64,000 nucleotides of DNA, taken from NCBI RefSeq assembly GCF_900184895.1, contig NZ_FXZK01000003.1, positions 1-64,000 of the forward strand, read 5' to 3'. The notes beneath the pieces were generated by a model, which saw only the letters and a program-made list of their open reading frames with translations, ran no database searches and was not told the DNA's origin. Each line of letters begins with the position of its first letter. Within the stretch, counting starts at the first letter, position 1. Positions 26,178-35,400 of this stretch are shown one piece after another. The position numbers and the translations under genes were made by a program. This stretch comes from Flavimaricola marinus (GTDB taxonomy: Bacteria > Pseudomonadota > Alphaproteobacteria > Rhodobacterales > Rhodobacteraceae).

Positions 26178-28249
26178 CCAATTCGCTCACCCCGAGCCTG
26201 GCCGCCGCTCCGGAACTCGGGCGTTGGATATCGCTGGAACGTCAGGGATTCATTGCCTTTCGCACAGGCAAGGTCGAACTGGGGCAGGGAATCGAGACGG
26301 CCTTGGCGCAGATCGTCGCCCATGAGCTTGGGGTCGACCTGTCGCGCGTCGTTCCGTTGCAGGTCGATACCGACAACGCCCCCAACGAAGGCGTCACGGC
26401 CGGGAGCCTTTCTGTCGAAATCTCTGGGCGTTCCTTGCGCTTGGCTGCCGCGCAGGCCCATTCGGCCCTGATTGCGGCGGCAGCGACCCGGCTAAGTACC
26501 ACCCCGCCAGAGCTTTCGCTCAGCGACGGTGGCTTCAAGTTGAACGGCACCCTGACGGATTTGACGATCTGGGCCGTTTCGGCAGATGTGGATTGGTCGC
26601 AGCACGTGACCGGAGAGGTCGACCCGAGCGCAGGGGGAAACATCATCGGCACCAGCCCGGCGCGGCCCGATTTGTCGGGCAAGTACCGAGGGGGCGGCTT
26701 CATCCATGACCTGATCCTGCCGGAGATGATCCATGCCCGTGTCATTCGACAGCCCACCCGGCTGGCTCGGCTCGTGAGCGTCGATGAGGATTTTCTCGCA
26801 AGGCGCTATACCGGTCTTTCGCTCTATCGCCGGGCCGACTTCGTTGCCGTGATGGGCCCCGACGAGGCCAGCGTGTCGCGCGCCCACGATGAAGCTGATC
26901 GGTTTACCCGCTGGAGCGACGAGCCCTCCCGTCGGACGACCATGCCGCCAGTGCAGACCGAAAACATCGGCGACACCTATTCCGACACCGTCGAGATGAC
27001 ATACGAGGCCACCTTCAGCCGCCCCAACATCGCGCATGCTTCCATCGGGCCCAGTTGTGCGTTGGCTCAGTTTGCTGACGGTCGGCTGACTGTCTGGACG
27101 CATTCTCAGGGGATCTTCGAACTCCGAAAAACAATCGCCATTTGTCTCGACATGGACGAAGCGGACTTGCTCCTGATCCACGCCCATGGCTCCGGGTGCT
27201 ATGGTCACAACGCAGCCGACGACGTCGCGCTCGATGCGGCGATCTTGGCAATGGCAAAGCCCGGAACGCCTGTCCGGGTGCAATGGTCGCGCCAGGACGA
27301 GCTTTCCAAGGGTCCGGTCGGCGCCGGGATGAGCCACCGCATCCGCGCGGCCCTTGTCGATGGCAAGGTGGCGGCGTTGTATTCCGAAATCGACAGCCAA
27401 CCTCATGCCCAACGCCCCGGAAACGGCGGTTTCCTCAACCTCACATCGGCAGAGGCCCTCGATCCGGCGCGTATCCCGACACATGTTTCTGATTTGCCGC
27501 TGACCCGCGGGGGAGGCGCCTCGCGCAATGCAGTCAGCTTCTATGACATCCCTCACCAAGCCATTGTTCGCGTGGATGCCACCTCGAGGATCAGAACCTC
27601 GGCGCTTCGATCTCTTGGGGCGCATCTGAACATCTATGCCATCGAGAGCGCGATGGACGATCTGGCCGATCAAGCCGAAGCCGATCCATTGGATTTCCGA
27701 TTGGCGCATCTGTCGGACCTGAGGGCAAAGGCCGTGCTGGCCAAGGCGGCAGATATGTCCGGCTGGGTCGACGCGGCAGGATCTGAGGATCGCGGGTTCG
27801 GCCTTGCGGTTGGGCGATACAAGAACAAGGGGGCCTGGCTCGCCGCCGTCGCCGAGGTGTCGGTGACAGAGGAGGTCTCGGTGTCGCGGCTATGGCTCTG
27901 CTGTGACGCAGGCGTGCTGATCAACCCCGAGGGAGCCCGGTCCCAGATCGAAGGCGGCGCCATTCAAGCCATCAGTTGGACATTGAAAGAGGCGGTCCCG
28001 ATCACGGATGGCGTTATCGCCCCATATGACTGGGAAAAGTACCCGATACTGAGGTTCTCGGAGGTGCCGCGGATCGAAACCGAATTCATCGTTGATCAGA
28101 GCGCGTCGCCGCTTGGGGCAGGCGAGGCCGCGCAAGGTCCTGTTGCTGCGGCCATCGGCAATGCCGTCGCGCGGGTGCTGCAAAAGCGGATACACCATCT
28201 TCCGCTGAGCCGAGAGCGCATCATGGCCGCGCTTCTGGCAGACGAGTGA
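26174..28249 (+). CDS. Molybdenum hydroxylase, molybdopterin-binding large subunit (IorB-like)
   Basis: This 691-residue subunit has the GQGxxT segment (VELGQGIETALAQIVAHEL) at the N-terminus, the domain order of isoquinoline 1-oxidoreductase/nicotinate dehydrogenase (IorB/NicB) large subunits rather than of CoxL/XdhB. Near the C-terminus PLGAGEAAQGPVAAAIGNAV carries the expected catalytic Glu. Such enzymes hydroxylate an aromatic N-heterocycle or oxidise an aldehyde with oxygen from water. No Tat signal is present, unlike many IorB proteins, so the enzyme may stay cytoplasmic. No cytochrome or XdhC/CoxI-type maturation gene is adjacent. Two-subunit operon, divergent from the Liv genes. Confidence 0.87.
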   Translation: MTNSLTPSLAAAPELGRWISLERQGFIAFRTGKVELGQGIETALAQIVAHELGVDLSRVVPLQVDTDNAPNEGVTAGSLSVEISGRSLRLAAAQAHSALIAAAATRLSTTPPELSLSDGGFKLNGTLTDLTIWAVSADVDWSQHVTGEVDPSAGGNIIGTSPARPDLSGKYRGGGFIHDLILPEMIHARVIRQPTRLARLVSVDEDFLARRYTGLSLYRRADFVAVMGPDEASVSRAHDEADRFTRWSDEPSRRTTMPPVQTENIGDTYSDTVEMTYEATFSRPNIAHASIGPSCALAQFADGRLTVWTHSQGIFELRKTIAICLDMDEADLLLIHAHGSGCYGHNAADDVALDAAILAMAKPGTPVRVQWSRQDELSKGPVGAGMSHRIRAALVDGKVAALYSEIDSQPHAQRPGNGGFLNLTSAEALDPARIPTHVSDLPLTRGGGASRNAVSFYDIPHQAIVRVDATSRIRTSALRSLGAHLNIYAIESAMDDLADQAEADPLDFRLAHLSDLRAKAVLAKAADMSGWVDAAGSEDRGFGLAVGRYKNKGAWLAAVAEVSVTEEVSVSRLWLCCDAGVLINPEGARSQIEGGAIQAISWTLKEAVPITDGVIAPYDWEKYPILRFSEVPRIETEFIVDQSASPLGAGEAAQGPVAAAIGNAVARVLQKRIHHLPLSRERIMAALLADE

Positions 28250-28294
28250 TGTTCCAGAGTTCGAAGCTCATCGGCATATCGGGGCCAAAGGCAA

Positions 28295-28837
28295 TCATCG
28301 GTGTGAGAGGATCGCGGCGACGAGATCCTGAACTGGCGCGCTACTGTCGAGGCAGATGACAGGACAAGCCAAGGTGGCAAGCCATTCCTCATGGCGCTTG
28401 CGGCTTCGCCCCTTGAACTCCGGATCGTCGTAGCGGCTCGCCCAACGCAGAAACGCCTGATGAGCCTCATAGAGAGGACCGCCGGCGGCCAAGAGGTCGG
28501 CATCCGGGCGATTGGCTTCGCGTGCGGCGAGGCGGGCCAACCGGATGTCAGGGTCAAGGGTGAGGAATACCGCCAGATCGAATTCCGGGATCAGCTGATT
28601 GCCCCAGCCCATGAGCGATCCGGTCAGCACCCAAGCAGGGCGGGGAACAAACAAGCTGCGCATCAGAGCCAGCCGTTCGTCATCCGGGCGTTTGGTCTGA
28701 TAGGGCGGGTTCGACGGATACCAATAGAAGTCGTCGGTATCGTGGCAAGGCACCGACCACGCCGTGGCCAGTGCCCTTCCCAACGTGGTCGTGCCCGATG
28801 CGCTTGCCCCGGTGATATGCACCCGGCAGGGCGTCAT
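28295..28837 (-). CDS. Small P-loop kinase-like ATPase
   Basis: This 180-residue protein has an N-terminal P-loop (VHITGASASGTTTLG) and an adenylate-kinase/shikimate-kinase-like fold: HDTDDFYW after the first beta strand, and an Arg-rich lid-like segment LARLAAREANRPDAD. The P-loop ends TTT rather than GKS/T, because the usual Lys is Thr (GASASGTTT). It could be a nucleoside or small-molecule kinase; no substrate can be named. It lies 12 bases downstream of the pyruvate carboxylase stop on the same strand. Confidence 0.7.
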   Translation of the reverse strand: MTPCRVHITGASASGTTTLGRALATAWSVPCHDTDDFYWYPSNPPYQTKRPDDERLALMRSLFVPRPAWVLTGSLMGWGNQLIPEFDLAVFLTLDPDIRLARLAAREANRPDADLLAAGGPLYEAHQAFLRWASRYDDPEFKGRSRKRHEEWLATLACPVICLDSSAPVQDLVAAILSHR

Positions 28838-28849
28838 TTCAGCCGTCGA

Positions 28850-31800
28850 TCATTCAAGTTCGATGAGCAGATCCTTGGCATCGATTTGTGCTCCTGCCGT
28901 GACATGAACAGCTTTGATCGTCCCGTCACGTTCTGCGTGGATACCGGTTTCCATCTTCATGGCTTCGATGGTTAGCAGCAAGTCACCCTGCTTGACAGGT
29001 TTGCCTTCCTGCGCGGCAATCGTCGCGACGACGCCGGGCATCGGGGCGCCGATATGATTGGGGTTGCCCAATTCAGCTTTCGGACGCCTTGCCGTCGTGG
29101 CCGCAGCCTTGCGATTGGGCACGCGCACCGTGCGCGGTTGGCCGTTCAATTCAAAGAACACCCGAACCTCGCCGTCATCCGTGGTGTCGCCAACGGTCTG
29201 CAGGCGAATTTCCAGCGTCTTGCCGGGATCGATCTCGGCGGTGATCTCTTCGCCCGGTTCCATGCCGTAGAAGAAGGTCTTCGTGGGCAGAGTGCGCACC
29301 GGACCATAGGTCTCGTGGCGATTGGCATAATCGGTGAAGACCTTGGGATACATCAGGTAACCGTTCAGATCTTCGCCGTCGATCTCCTTGCCACCTAGAT
29401 CAGTGCTGAGCTTGGTGCGGACAGCCTCCAGATCGACAGGGGTAAGGGATTTGCCGGGACGCTCGGTCATCGGCTTCTCACCCTTGAGGATCTTTTTCTG
29501 GATCGCCTTCGGCCATCCGCCGGGAGGCTGGCCCAGATTGCCCTTCATCATGTCGATGACAGAATCCGGGAACACAACCTCGACTTTTGGATCCTCGACC
29601 TGCGCCCGCGTCAGGTTCTGGCTGACCATCATCAGAGCCATATCGCCGACGACCTTCGAAGACGGGGTAACCTTGACGATATCTCCAAACATCTGGTTCA
29701 CATCCGCATAAGTCTGAGCGACCTCGTGCCAGCGCTCCTCAAGGCCCAAGGACCGGGCCTGCGCCTTGAGGTTTGTGAACTGACCTCCCGGCATTTCGTG
29801 CAGATAAACCTCGGATGCAGGCGCTTGCAGGCCTGACTCAAAGGCGGCGTAGTGGGCGCGCACCTGCTCCCAATAGTTCGAGATTTCGCGGATCGAGCCG
29901 ATATCCAACCCGGTGTCACGGTCCGTGCGGGCAAGGCTTTCGACGATCGAACCAAGGGTCGGCTGAGAGGTATTTCCCGACAGCGAATCCATCGCCGCAT
30001 CCACACAGTCGACGCCGGCGGCCGAGGCCGCAAGCACGGTCGAGATTGCGGCACCCGACGTATCATGGGTGTGGAAGTGGATCGGCAATCCGACCTCCTG
30101 CTTCAGCGCGGTGACAAGCGCCGTTGCCGCTGGCGCTTTGAGCAGACCCGCCATGTCCTTCAGGCCCAAAACATGGGCGCCCGCGGCCTCAAGCTCTTTG
30201 GCCATGCCAACATAGTATTTGAGATCATACTTCGCACGGGCGGGATCATTCAGATCGCCGGTATAGCAGATGGTGCCCTCGCAAACCTTGTTGGCTTCGA
30301 TGACCGCATCCATCGCAACGCGCATATTTTCGACCCAGTTTAGGGAATCAAACACACGAAACACATCGACGCCGGACGTGGCAGCCTGAGCGACAAAGCT
30401 CTGAACCACGTTGTCCGGATAGTTGGTATAGCCAACGCCGTTCGACGCACGGAGCAGCATTTGCGTCAGCACATTCGGCATGGCGGCGCGGATGTCGCGC
30501 AGGCGCTGCCAAGGGCATTCCTGCAAGAACCGGTAGGCGACGTCAAAGGTCGCACCGCCCCAGCACTCGACCGAAAACAGGCCGGACATTTTCGCCGCAT
30601 AGGTCGGCGCAATCCGAATCATATCGATCGAGCGCATACGCGTCGCCAAGAGGCTCTGGTGACCATCGCGCATGGTCGTGTCGGTCATCAGCAGCTGGGG
30701 CTGGTCCAACATCCATTGCGCCAGGGCTTTGGGGCCGTTCTCCTCAAGGATTTGGCGGGTGCCGGATGGGGCATTGCCGATCTCCTGCACCGGAGCGCGA
30801 GGCACCTTGAGATCCTTGGGAGGGCGCGGGCGGCCGTCCGTCTCTGGGTGACCGTTGACGGTGATGTCGGCCACATAGGTCAGGATCTTGGTGGCGCGGT
30901 CGCGGCGGGCCTTGAAATCAAAGAGCTCCGGCGTCTCGTCGATGAACTTGGTGTGGTATTCGTTGTTCAGGAACGTCGGGTGGCGAAGCAGGTTCTCGAC
31001 GAAAGCGATGTTGGTCGACACGCCGCGAATACGGAATTCGCGCAGAGCGCGGTCCATGCGGGCGATGGCCATCTCGGGCGTCGGGGCGCGGGCGGTCACC
31101 TTGGTCAAAAGGGAATCGTAGAAGCGAGTGATCACGGCGCCGGAATAGGCCGTGCCGCCGTCGAGACGGATACCCGGGCCAGTCGCCGAGCGATACATCT
31201 GGATGCGGCCATAGTCGGGGATGAAGTTGTTGAGCGGATCCTCGGTCGTGACCCGGCATTGCAGGGCATGACCGTCAAGTTTGACGTCATACTGGCTCGC
31301 ACATCCGGTGGCCTCGACGATGGACTTGCCCTCTGCAATCATGATCTGGGCGCGGACGATGTCGATGCCGGTGACTTCCTCCGTCACCGTATGCTCGACC
31401 TGAACGCGAGGGTTCACTTCGATGAAGTAGAATTCGCCCGAATCCATATCCATCAGGAACTCGACCGTGCCGGCGCATTCGTAGTTGACGTGCTGGCAGA
31501 TCTTTTTGCCCAGATTGCAGAGCTGCTCGCGCTGGGTCTCGCTCAGGTATGGGGCAGGGGCACGCTCGACGACCTTCTGGTTGCGGCGTTGCACCGAACA
31601 GTCACGCTCCCAAAGGTGATAGATCTGGCCATGGCTGTCGCCAAGGATCTGCACCTCGACGTGACGGGCGCGCATGATCATCTTTTCGAGGTAGCCTTCG
31701 CCGTTGCCAAAGGCGGCTTCGGCCTCGCGGCGACCTTCGAGAACCTTTTCCTCCAACTCGTCCTCGCTGTTGATCGGGCGCATACCGCGACCGCCGCCGC

Positions 31801-32293
31801 CCCAGGAGGCTTTGAGCATCAAGGGATAGCCAACCTCTGCGGCCTGTTTCTTGATCAGGGCCATGTCCGTGCCGAGCACTTCCGTGGCGGGGATAACCGG
31901 AACATCGGCCTCGATGGCGACGCGACGGGCACTGGCCTTGTCGCCGAGCTGGCGCATGGTCTGGGCCTTGGGGCCGATAAAAGTAATGCCCGCTTCGGTG
32001 CAGGCATCAACGAATTCAGGGTTCTCGGACAGAAGGCCATAACCGGGGTGGATCGCGTCGGCGCCCGACATCTTGGCGACGCGAATGATCTCCTCGATGC
32101 TCAGGTATGCCGCGACAGGTCCGAGACCTTCGCCGATCCTGTAGGCCTCGTCCGCCTTGAAGCGATGCAGGCCCAACTTGTCTTCCTCGGCATAGACCGC
32201 AACGGTCTTTTTGCCCATCTCGTTGGCGGCGCGCATGATCCGGATCGCAATTTCGCCACGGTTCGCGATAAGAATCTTCTCAAAATCAGCCAT
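28850..32293 (-). CDS. pyc: Pyruvate carboxylase
   Basis: This 1147-residue single-chain enzyme carboxylates pyruvate to oxaloacetate with ATP and bicarbonate, feeding the TCA cycle. Domains in order: biotin carboxylase (about 1-450; KASWGGGGRGM ATP loop, EVNPRVQVEHTVTE catalytic loop), carboxyltransferase (about 540-810; TTMRDGHQSLLATRMR, LKDMAGLLKA, HFHTHDTSG with the metal His pair), tetramerisation domain, and biotinyl domain with the biotin lysine in IEAMKMETG near residue 1110. Length and order fit the alpha4-type enzyme. A CtrA-like box lies in the 170-base region upstream, closer to the divergent gene. Confidence 0.98.
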   Translation of the reverse strand: MADFEKILIANRGEIAIRIMRAANEMGKKTVAVYAEEDKLGLHRFKADEAYRIGEGLGPVAAYLSIEEIIRVAKMSGADAIHPGYGLLSENPEFVDACTEAGITFIGPKAQTMRQLGDKASARRVAIEADVPVIPATEVLGTDMALIKKQAAEVGYPLMLKASWGGGGRGMRPINSEDELEEKVLEGRREAEAAFGNGEGYLEKMIMRARHVEVQILGDSHGQIYHLWERDCSVQRRNQKVVERAPAPYLSETQREQLCNLGKKICQHVNYECAGTVEFLMDMDSGEFYFIEVNPRVQVEHTVTEEVTGIDIVRAQIMIAEGKSIVEATGCASQYDVKLDGHALQCRVTTEDPLNNFIPDYGRIQMYRSATGPGIRLDGGTAYSGAVITRFYDSLLTKVTARAPTPEMAIARMDRALREFRIRGVSTNIAFVENLLRHPTFLNNEYHTKFIDETPELFDFKARRDRATKILTYVADITVNGHPETDGRPRPPKDLKVPRAPVQEIGNAPSGTRQILEENGPKALAQWMLDQPQLLMTDTTMRDGHQSLLATRMRSIDMIRIAPTYAAKMSGLFSVECWGGATFDVAYRFLQECPWQRLRDIRAAMPNVLTQMLLRASNGVGYTNYPDNVVQSFVAQAATSGVDVFRVFDSLNWVENMRVAMDAVIEANKVCEGTICYTGDLNDPARAKYDLKYYVGMAKELEAAGAHVLGLKDMAGLLKAPAATALVTALKQEVGLPIHFHTHDTSGAAISTVLAASAAGVDCVDAAMDSLSGNTSQPTLGSIVESLARTDRDTGLDIGSIREISNYWEQVRAHYAAFESGLQAPASEVYLHEMPGGQFTNLKAQARSLGLEERWHEVAQTYADVNQMFGDIVKVTPSSKVVGDMALMMVSQNLTRAQVEDPKVEVVFPDSVIDMMKGNLGQPPGGWPKAIQKKILKGEKPMTERPGKSLTPVDLEAVRTKLSTDLGGKEIDGEDLNGYLMYPKVFTDYANRHETYGPVRTLPTKTFFYGMEPGEEITAEIDPGKTLEIRLQTVGDTTDDGEVRVFFELNGQPRTVRVPNRKAAATTARRPKAELGNPNHIGAPMPGVVATIAAQEGKPVKQGDLLLTIEAMKMETGIHAERDGTIKAVHVTAGAQIDAKDLLIELE

Positions 32294-32437
32294 CTGGGCC
32301 CCCGTTGTGCAGTTGCAGCATTATTACGAGGGAAGTGCAGCCGCGTAAAGCATCAGACGAGGTGGCCCGCGACAGCAAGACATTTCAATGCGCCAAGACG
32401 GATTGCGATGGCATACTTCGGTCGGCCTTGCCATTTG

Positions 32438-32452
32438 TTAACCTTTTGTTAA
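32438..32452 (+). promoter_or_regulatory. CtrA-type box (TTAA-N7-TTAA)
   Basis: TTAACCTTTTGTTAA is an exact match to the alphaproteobacterial CtrA consensus TTAA-N7-TTAA. It lies 12 bases before the start codon of the gene at 32464, in the promoter or leader of that gene. A promoter so close to the start codon may point to repression, or to a short leader. Confidence 0.6.
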
Positions 32453-32463
32453 CTATTTGATGC

Positions 32464-32871
32464 ATGGCCGGAGAGATCGAACTTGCTGCAATATTGTGCG
32501 CCTTCGTTTTCGGGGGCAAAGCCGAACAGGCGCATCACTATGTGGCATCGGGGCAAGATCACTACATCAAGGTGGACTGCGAAACCGACACGCATGTGAT
32601 AGAAGTCGGTCTCGACAACAAACGCGGGTCGTTCGACAGCGTGCATCAGGCCGTGTTCGCCGCCTATCTGACGGGAAAGGCGCCGATGGTCGTAATTATC
32701 GACACCAACGGTCGCGAGGAAAGCCAAGAGTTTCAGATCGAAACCGTGGCTCAGAGTTTCGGCGTGGCCTACGAGACTTGGACGGAAGACGAGCTGGTCA
32801 GGATGCAAATGACTTGGCCGTTTCGGGTGGAGAAGCCCGCGCCCTACATCATTGGGGCGGCGCTCAACTGA
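32464..32871 (+). CDS. Conserved small hypothetical protein
   Basis: This 135-residue protein has no signal peptide or membrane helix. It starts MAGEIELAAILCAFVFGG and has an alpha/beta pattern (HVIEVGLDN, APMVVIIDTNG, FQIETVAQSFGVAYETW) that resembles a small nuclease-like or Rossmann-like fold, but no motif allows a call. It is divergent from pyruvate carboxylase and sits directly under a CtrA-type box, which suggests cell-cycle or motility/gene-transfer-agent-linked control. Its stop is followed by a conserved intergenic tail element at 32887. Confidence 0.7.
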   Translation: MAGEIELAAILCAFVFGGKAEQAHHYVASGQDHYIKVDCETDTHVIEVGLDNKRGSFDSVHQAVFAAYLTGKAPMVVIIDTNGREESQEFQIETVAQSFGVAYETWTEDELVRMQMTWPFRVEKPAPYIIGAALN

Positions 32872-32886
32872 TCCGTTCGGGCCGTT

Positions 32887-32908
32887 GAGTTTTTTTGCCA
32901 AGATGAAA
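32887..32908 (+). repeat. Intergenic tail element, type GAGTTTnTnTGCCAAGATGAA
   Basis: GAGTTTTTTTGCCAAGATGA and its flank match the element at 49060 after murD (GAGTTTATCTGCCAAGATGA). Both follow a stop codon by 15-40 bases and include a T-run, so they may be 3' end signals. Confidence 0.55.
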
Positions 32909-32979
32909 AGGCGGGCGGCGTTGTGAACAGAACGCGAACAAGGCTTTTCCTGACGGGCTTGCTGGGCTAGATTGGGAAT

Positions 32980-35373
32980 ATGAGTAGTTTTTCCGATGAA
33001 GACGCCTTCGAGGCCGCCACAGTGCCATTGTCGCGTATGGCCATGGCCGCGCGCCCGATGCCCTATCTGGAGGGGTTGAACCCCGCGCAGCGCGCGGCGG
33101 TCGAGGCTTTGCAGGGGCCCGTTCTGATGCTGGCGGGTGCCGGAACCGGGAAAACCCGGGCCCTGACGGCCCGGATCGCGCATTTGTTGACGACCGGCAC
33201 GGCGCGCCCGAATGAAATCCTCGCGGTGACCTTTACCAACAAGGCCGCGCGCGAGATGAAGCACCGGATCGGCAAGCTTCTGGGCGAAGCCGTCGAAGGG
33301 ATGCCGTGGCTCGGCACCTTTCACTCGATCTGTGTGAAACTGTTGCGCCGTCATGCGGAGCTTGTCGGGCTCAAGTCGAATTTCACCATCCTCGATACCG
33401 ACGACCAAATCCGCCTACTCAAGCAACTGATCGCGGCGGAAGGCATCGACGACAAGCGCTGGCCCGCCCGGATGCTTGCCGGGATCATCGACAATTGGAA
33501 GAACAAGGCGCTGACGCCGGACAAGATCCCGTTGTCCGACAGCGGCGCGTTCGATCACAAGGGCGTCGAACTCTACGGCGCTTATCAGACACGGCTTCGC
33601 GAATTGAACGCCTGCGATTTCGGCGATCTGCTGCTGCACATGGTGGTGATCTTCCAATCCCATGAGGATGTGCTCGATCAATACCGGCGCTGGTTCCGGT
33701 ATATCCTGGTCGACGAGTATCAAGATACCAACGTGGCACAGTATCTCTGGTTGCGGCTCCTGGCGGGCGGGCACAAGAATATCTGCTGTGTGGGCGACGA
33801 CGATCAGTCCATCTATGGCTGGCGTGGCGCCGAAGTCGGCAACATCCTGCGCTTTGAGCAGGATTTCCCGGGGGCCGAGGTCGTCCGGCTGGAGCAGAAC
33901 TACCGGTCCACCGCCCATATCCTCGCCGCTGCCTCGGGCGTGATCGCGGCAAACAAAGGACGTCTGGGCAAGACGTTGTTTACCGAGGGCGGCGACGGCG
34001 AATTGGTCCGACTGATCGGCCATTGGGACGGCGAGGAAGAGGCCCGCTGGATTGGCGACGAGGTCGAGGCGATGCAGCGCGGCACCCGGGGGATGGACCC
34101 GATGGGGCTGGACAGCATGGCCATTCTGGTCCGCGCCAGCCATCAGATGCGCGCTTTCGAGGATCGGTTTCTGACCATTGGCCTGCCTTACAGGGTGATC
34201 GGCGGGCCGCGCTTTTACGAGCGTTTGGAGATTCGGGACGCGATGGCCTATTTCCGGCTCGCCGTTTCGCAAGACGACGATCTTGCATTCGAGCGGGTCG
34301 TGAACACCCCCAAGCGCGGACTTGGTGATAAGGCCGTGCAGACGATCCAGCGGACGGCTCGGGCCAATGGGGTATCTTTGGTCGAAGGGGCGCGGCTCGT
34401 CTGTGAAGGGCGGCTGCTCGGCGGCAAGGGGCTCAAGGAACTGACGCTTCTGGTGCAGGGCCTCGATCGCTGGCACGGTCAGGTCCGCGCCGAGGCGGAC
34501 ACCCATGTCGAGCTGGCCGAAATGATCCTCGACGAAAGCGGCTACACCGGCTTCTGGCAGAACGACAAGACCCCCGAGGCACCCGGGCGGCTGGAAAACC
34601 TCAAGGAACTCGTCAAGGCGCTGGAGCAATTCGAGAACCTGCAAGGGTTTCTCGAACACGTCAGCCTGATCATGGACAACGAGACTGAGGAGCAGGGCGA
34701 AAAGGTCTCGATCATGACCCTGCACGCCGCCAAGGGGCTGGAATTCCCGGCCGTGTTCCTGCCCGGCTGGGAGGACGGTCTGTTTCCGTCGCAGCGGTCG
34801 ATGGATGAAAGCGGTCTCAAGGGGCTCGAGGAAGAACGACGGCTCGCTTATGTCGGGATCACGCGGGCCGAGCGGATCTGCACGATTTCCTTTGCCGCGA
34901 ACCGGCGGGTTTACGGTCAATGGCAATCGGCGCTGCCGTCGCGCTTCATTGACGAACTGCCGGCCGACCATGTCGAGGTGCTGACGCCGCCCGGTCTCTA
35001 CGGCGGGGGCTACGGCGCGGCGGGCATGGCGGCGCAGGCCTCGCCGCAGATGCAGGGCATGGACCGGTCCGACCTGCATCAAAAAGCGGCGAGCGCCGAT
35101 GTCTACAATTCGCCGGGCTGGCGCAGGCTGCAATCGCGCAGCCAGCAACGCGGCATGTCGATGCCCTCCGAAGCAAAAAACATGACGATCGATCTCGACG
35201 CCGTCAGCGCATTCACCGAGGCGGATCGGGTGTTTCACCAGAAGTTCGGCTATGGCGAAGTCATGGCAATCGAAGGCGACAAACTGGTCATCGAATTCGA
35301 CAAGGCGGGCGAGAAGAAGGTCGTCGCGCGGTTCGTTGTCAGTGCCGAGGCTGCGGACGACGTCCCGTTTTAG
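32980..35373 (+). CDS. uvrD: UvrD/PcrA-type DNA helicase
   Basis: This 797-residue SF1A helicase unwinds DNA 3'-5' in nucleotide-excision and mismatch repair. All motifs are present in order: Q motif LNPAQRAAVEA, motif I AGAGTGKTRALTAR, Ia TFTNKAAREM, II VDEYQDTNVAQY, III GDDDQSIYGWRGAE, IV LEQNYRSTAHIL, V MTLHAAKGLEFPAVFL, VI EEERRLAYVGITRAE. The C-terminal Tudor-like region (VFHQKFGYGEVMAIEGDKL) matches PcrA/UvrD proteins that bind RNA polymerase. It is convergent with the LysE-type gene. Confidence 0.96.
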   Translation: MSSFSDEDAFEAATVPLSRMAMAARPMPYLEGLNPAQRAAVEALQGPVLMLAGAGTGKTRALTARIAHLLTTGTARPNEILAVTFTNKAAREMKHRIGKLLGEAVEGMPWLGTFHSICVKLLRRHAELVGLKSNFTILDTDDQIRLLKQLIAAEGIDDKRWPARMLAGIIDNWKNKALTPDKIPLSDSGAFDHKGVELYGAYQTRLRELNACDFGDLLLHMVVIFQSHEDVLDQYRRWFRYILVDEYQDTNVAQYLWLRLLAGGHKNICCVGDDDQSIYGWRGAEVGNILRFEQDFPGAEVVRLEQNYRSTAHILAAASGVIAANKGRLGKTLFTEGGDGELVRLIGHWDGEEEARWIGDEVEAMQRGTRGMDPMGLDSMAILVRASHQMRAFEDRFLTIGLPYRVIGGPRFYERLEIRDAMAYFRLAVSQDDDLAFERVVNTPKRGLGDKAVQTIQRTARANGVSLVEGARLVCEGRLLGGKGLKELTLLVQGLDRWHGQVRAEADTHVELAEMILDESGYTGFWQNDKTPEAPGRLENLKELVKALEQFENLQGFLEHVSLIMDNETEEQGEKVSIMTLHAAKGLEFPAVFLPGWEDGLFPSQRSMDESGLKGLEEERRLAYVGITRAERICTISFAANRRVYGQWQSALPSRFIDELPADHVEVLTPPGLYGGGYGAAGMAAQASPQMQGMDRSDLHQKAASADVYNSPGWRRLQSRSQQRGMSMPSEAKNMTIDLDAVSAFTEADRVFHQKFGYGEVMAIEGDKLVIEFDKAGEKKVVARFVVSAEAADDVPF

Positions 35374-35400
35374 CCCGGCCATCAGGCGAGGCGGGATACC

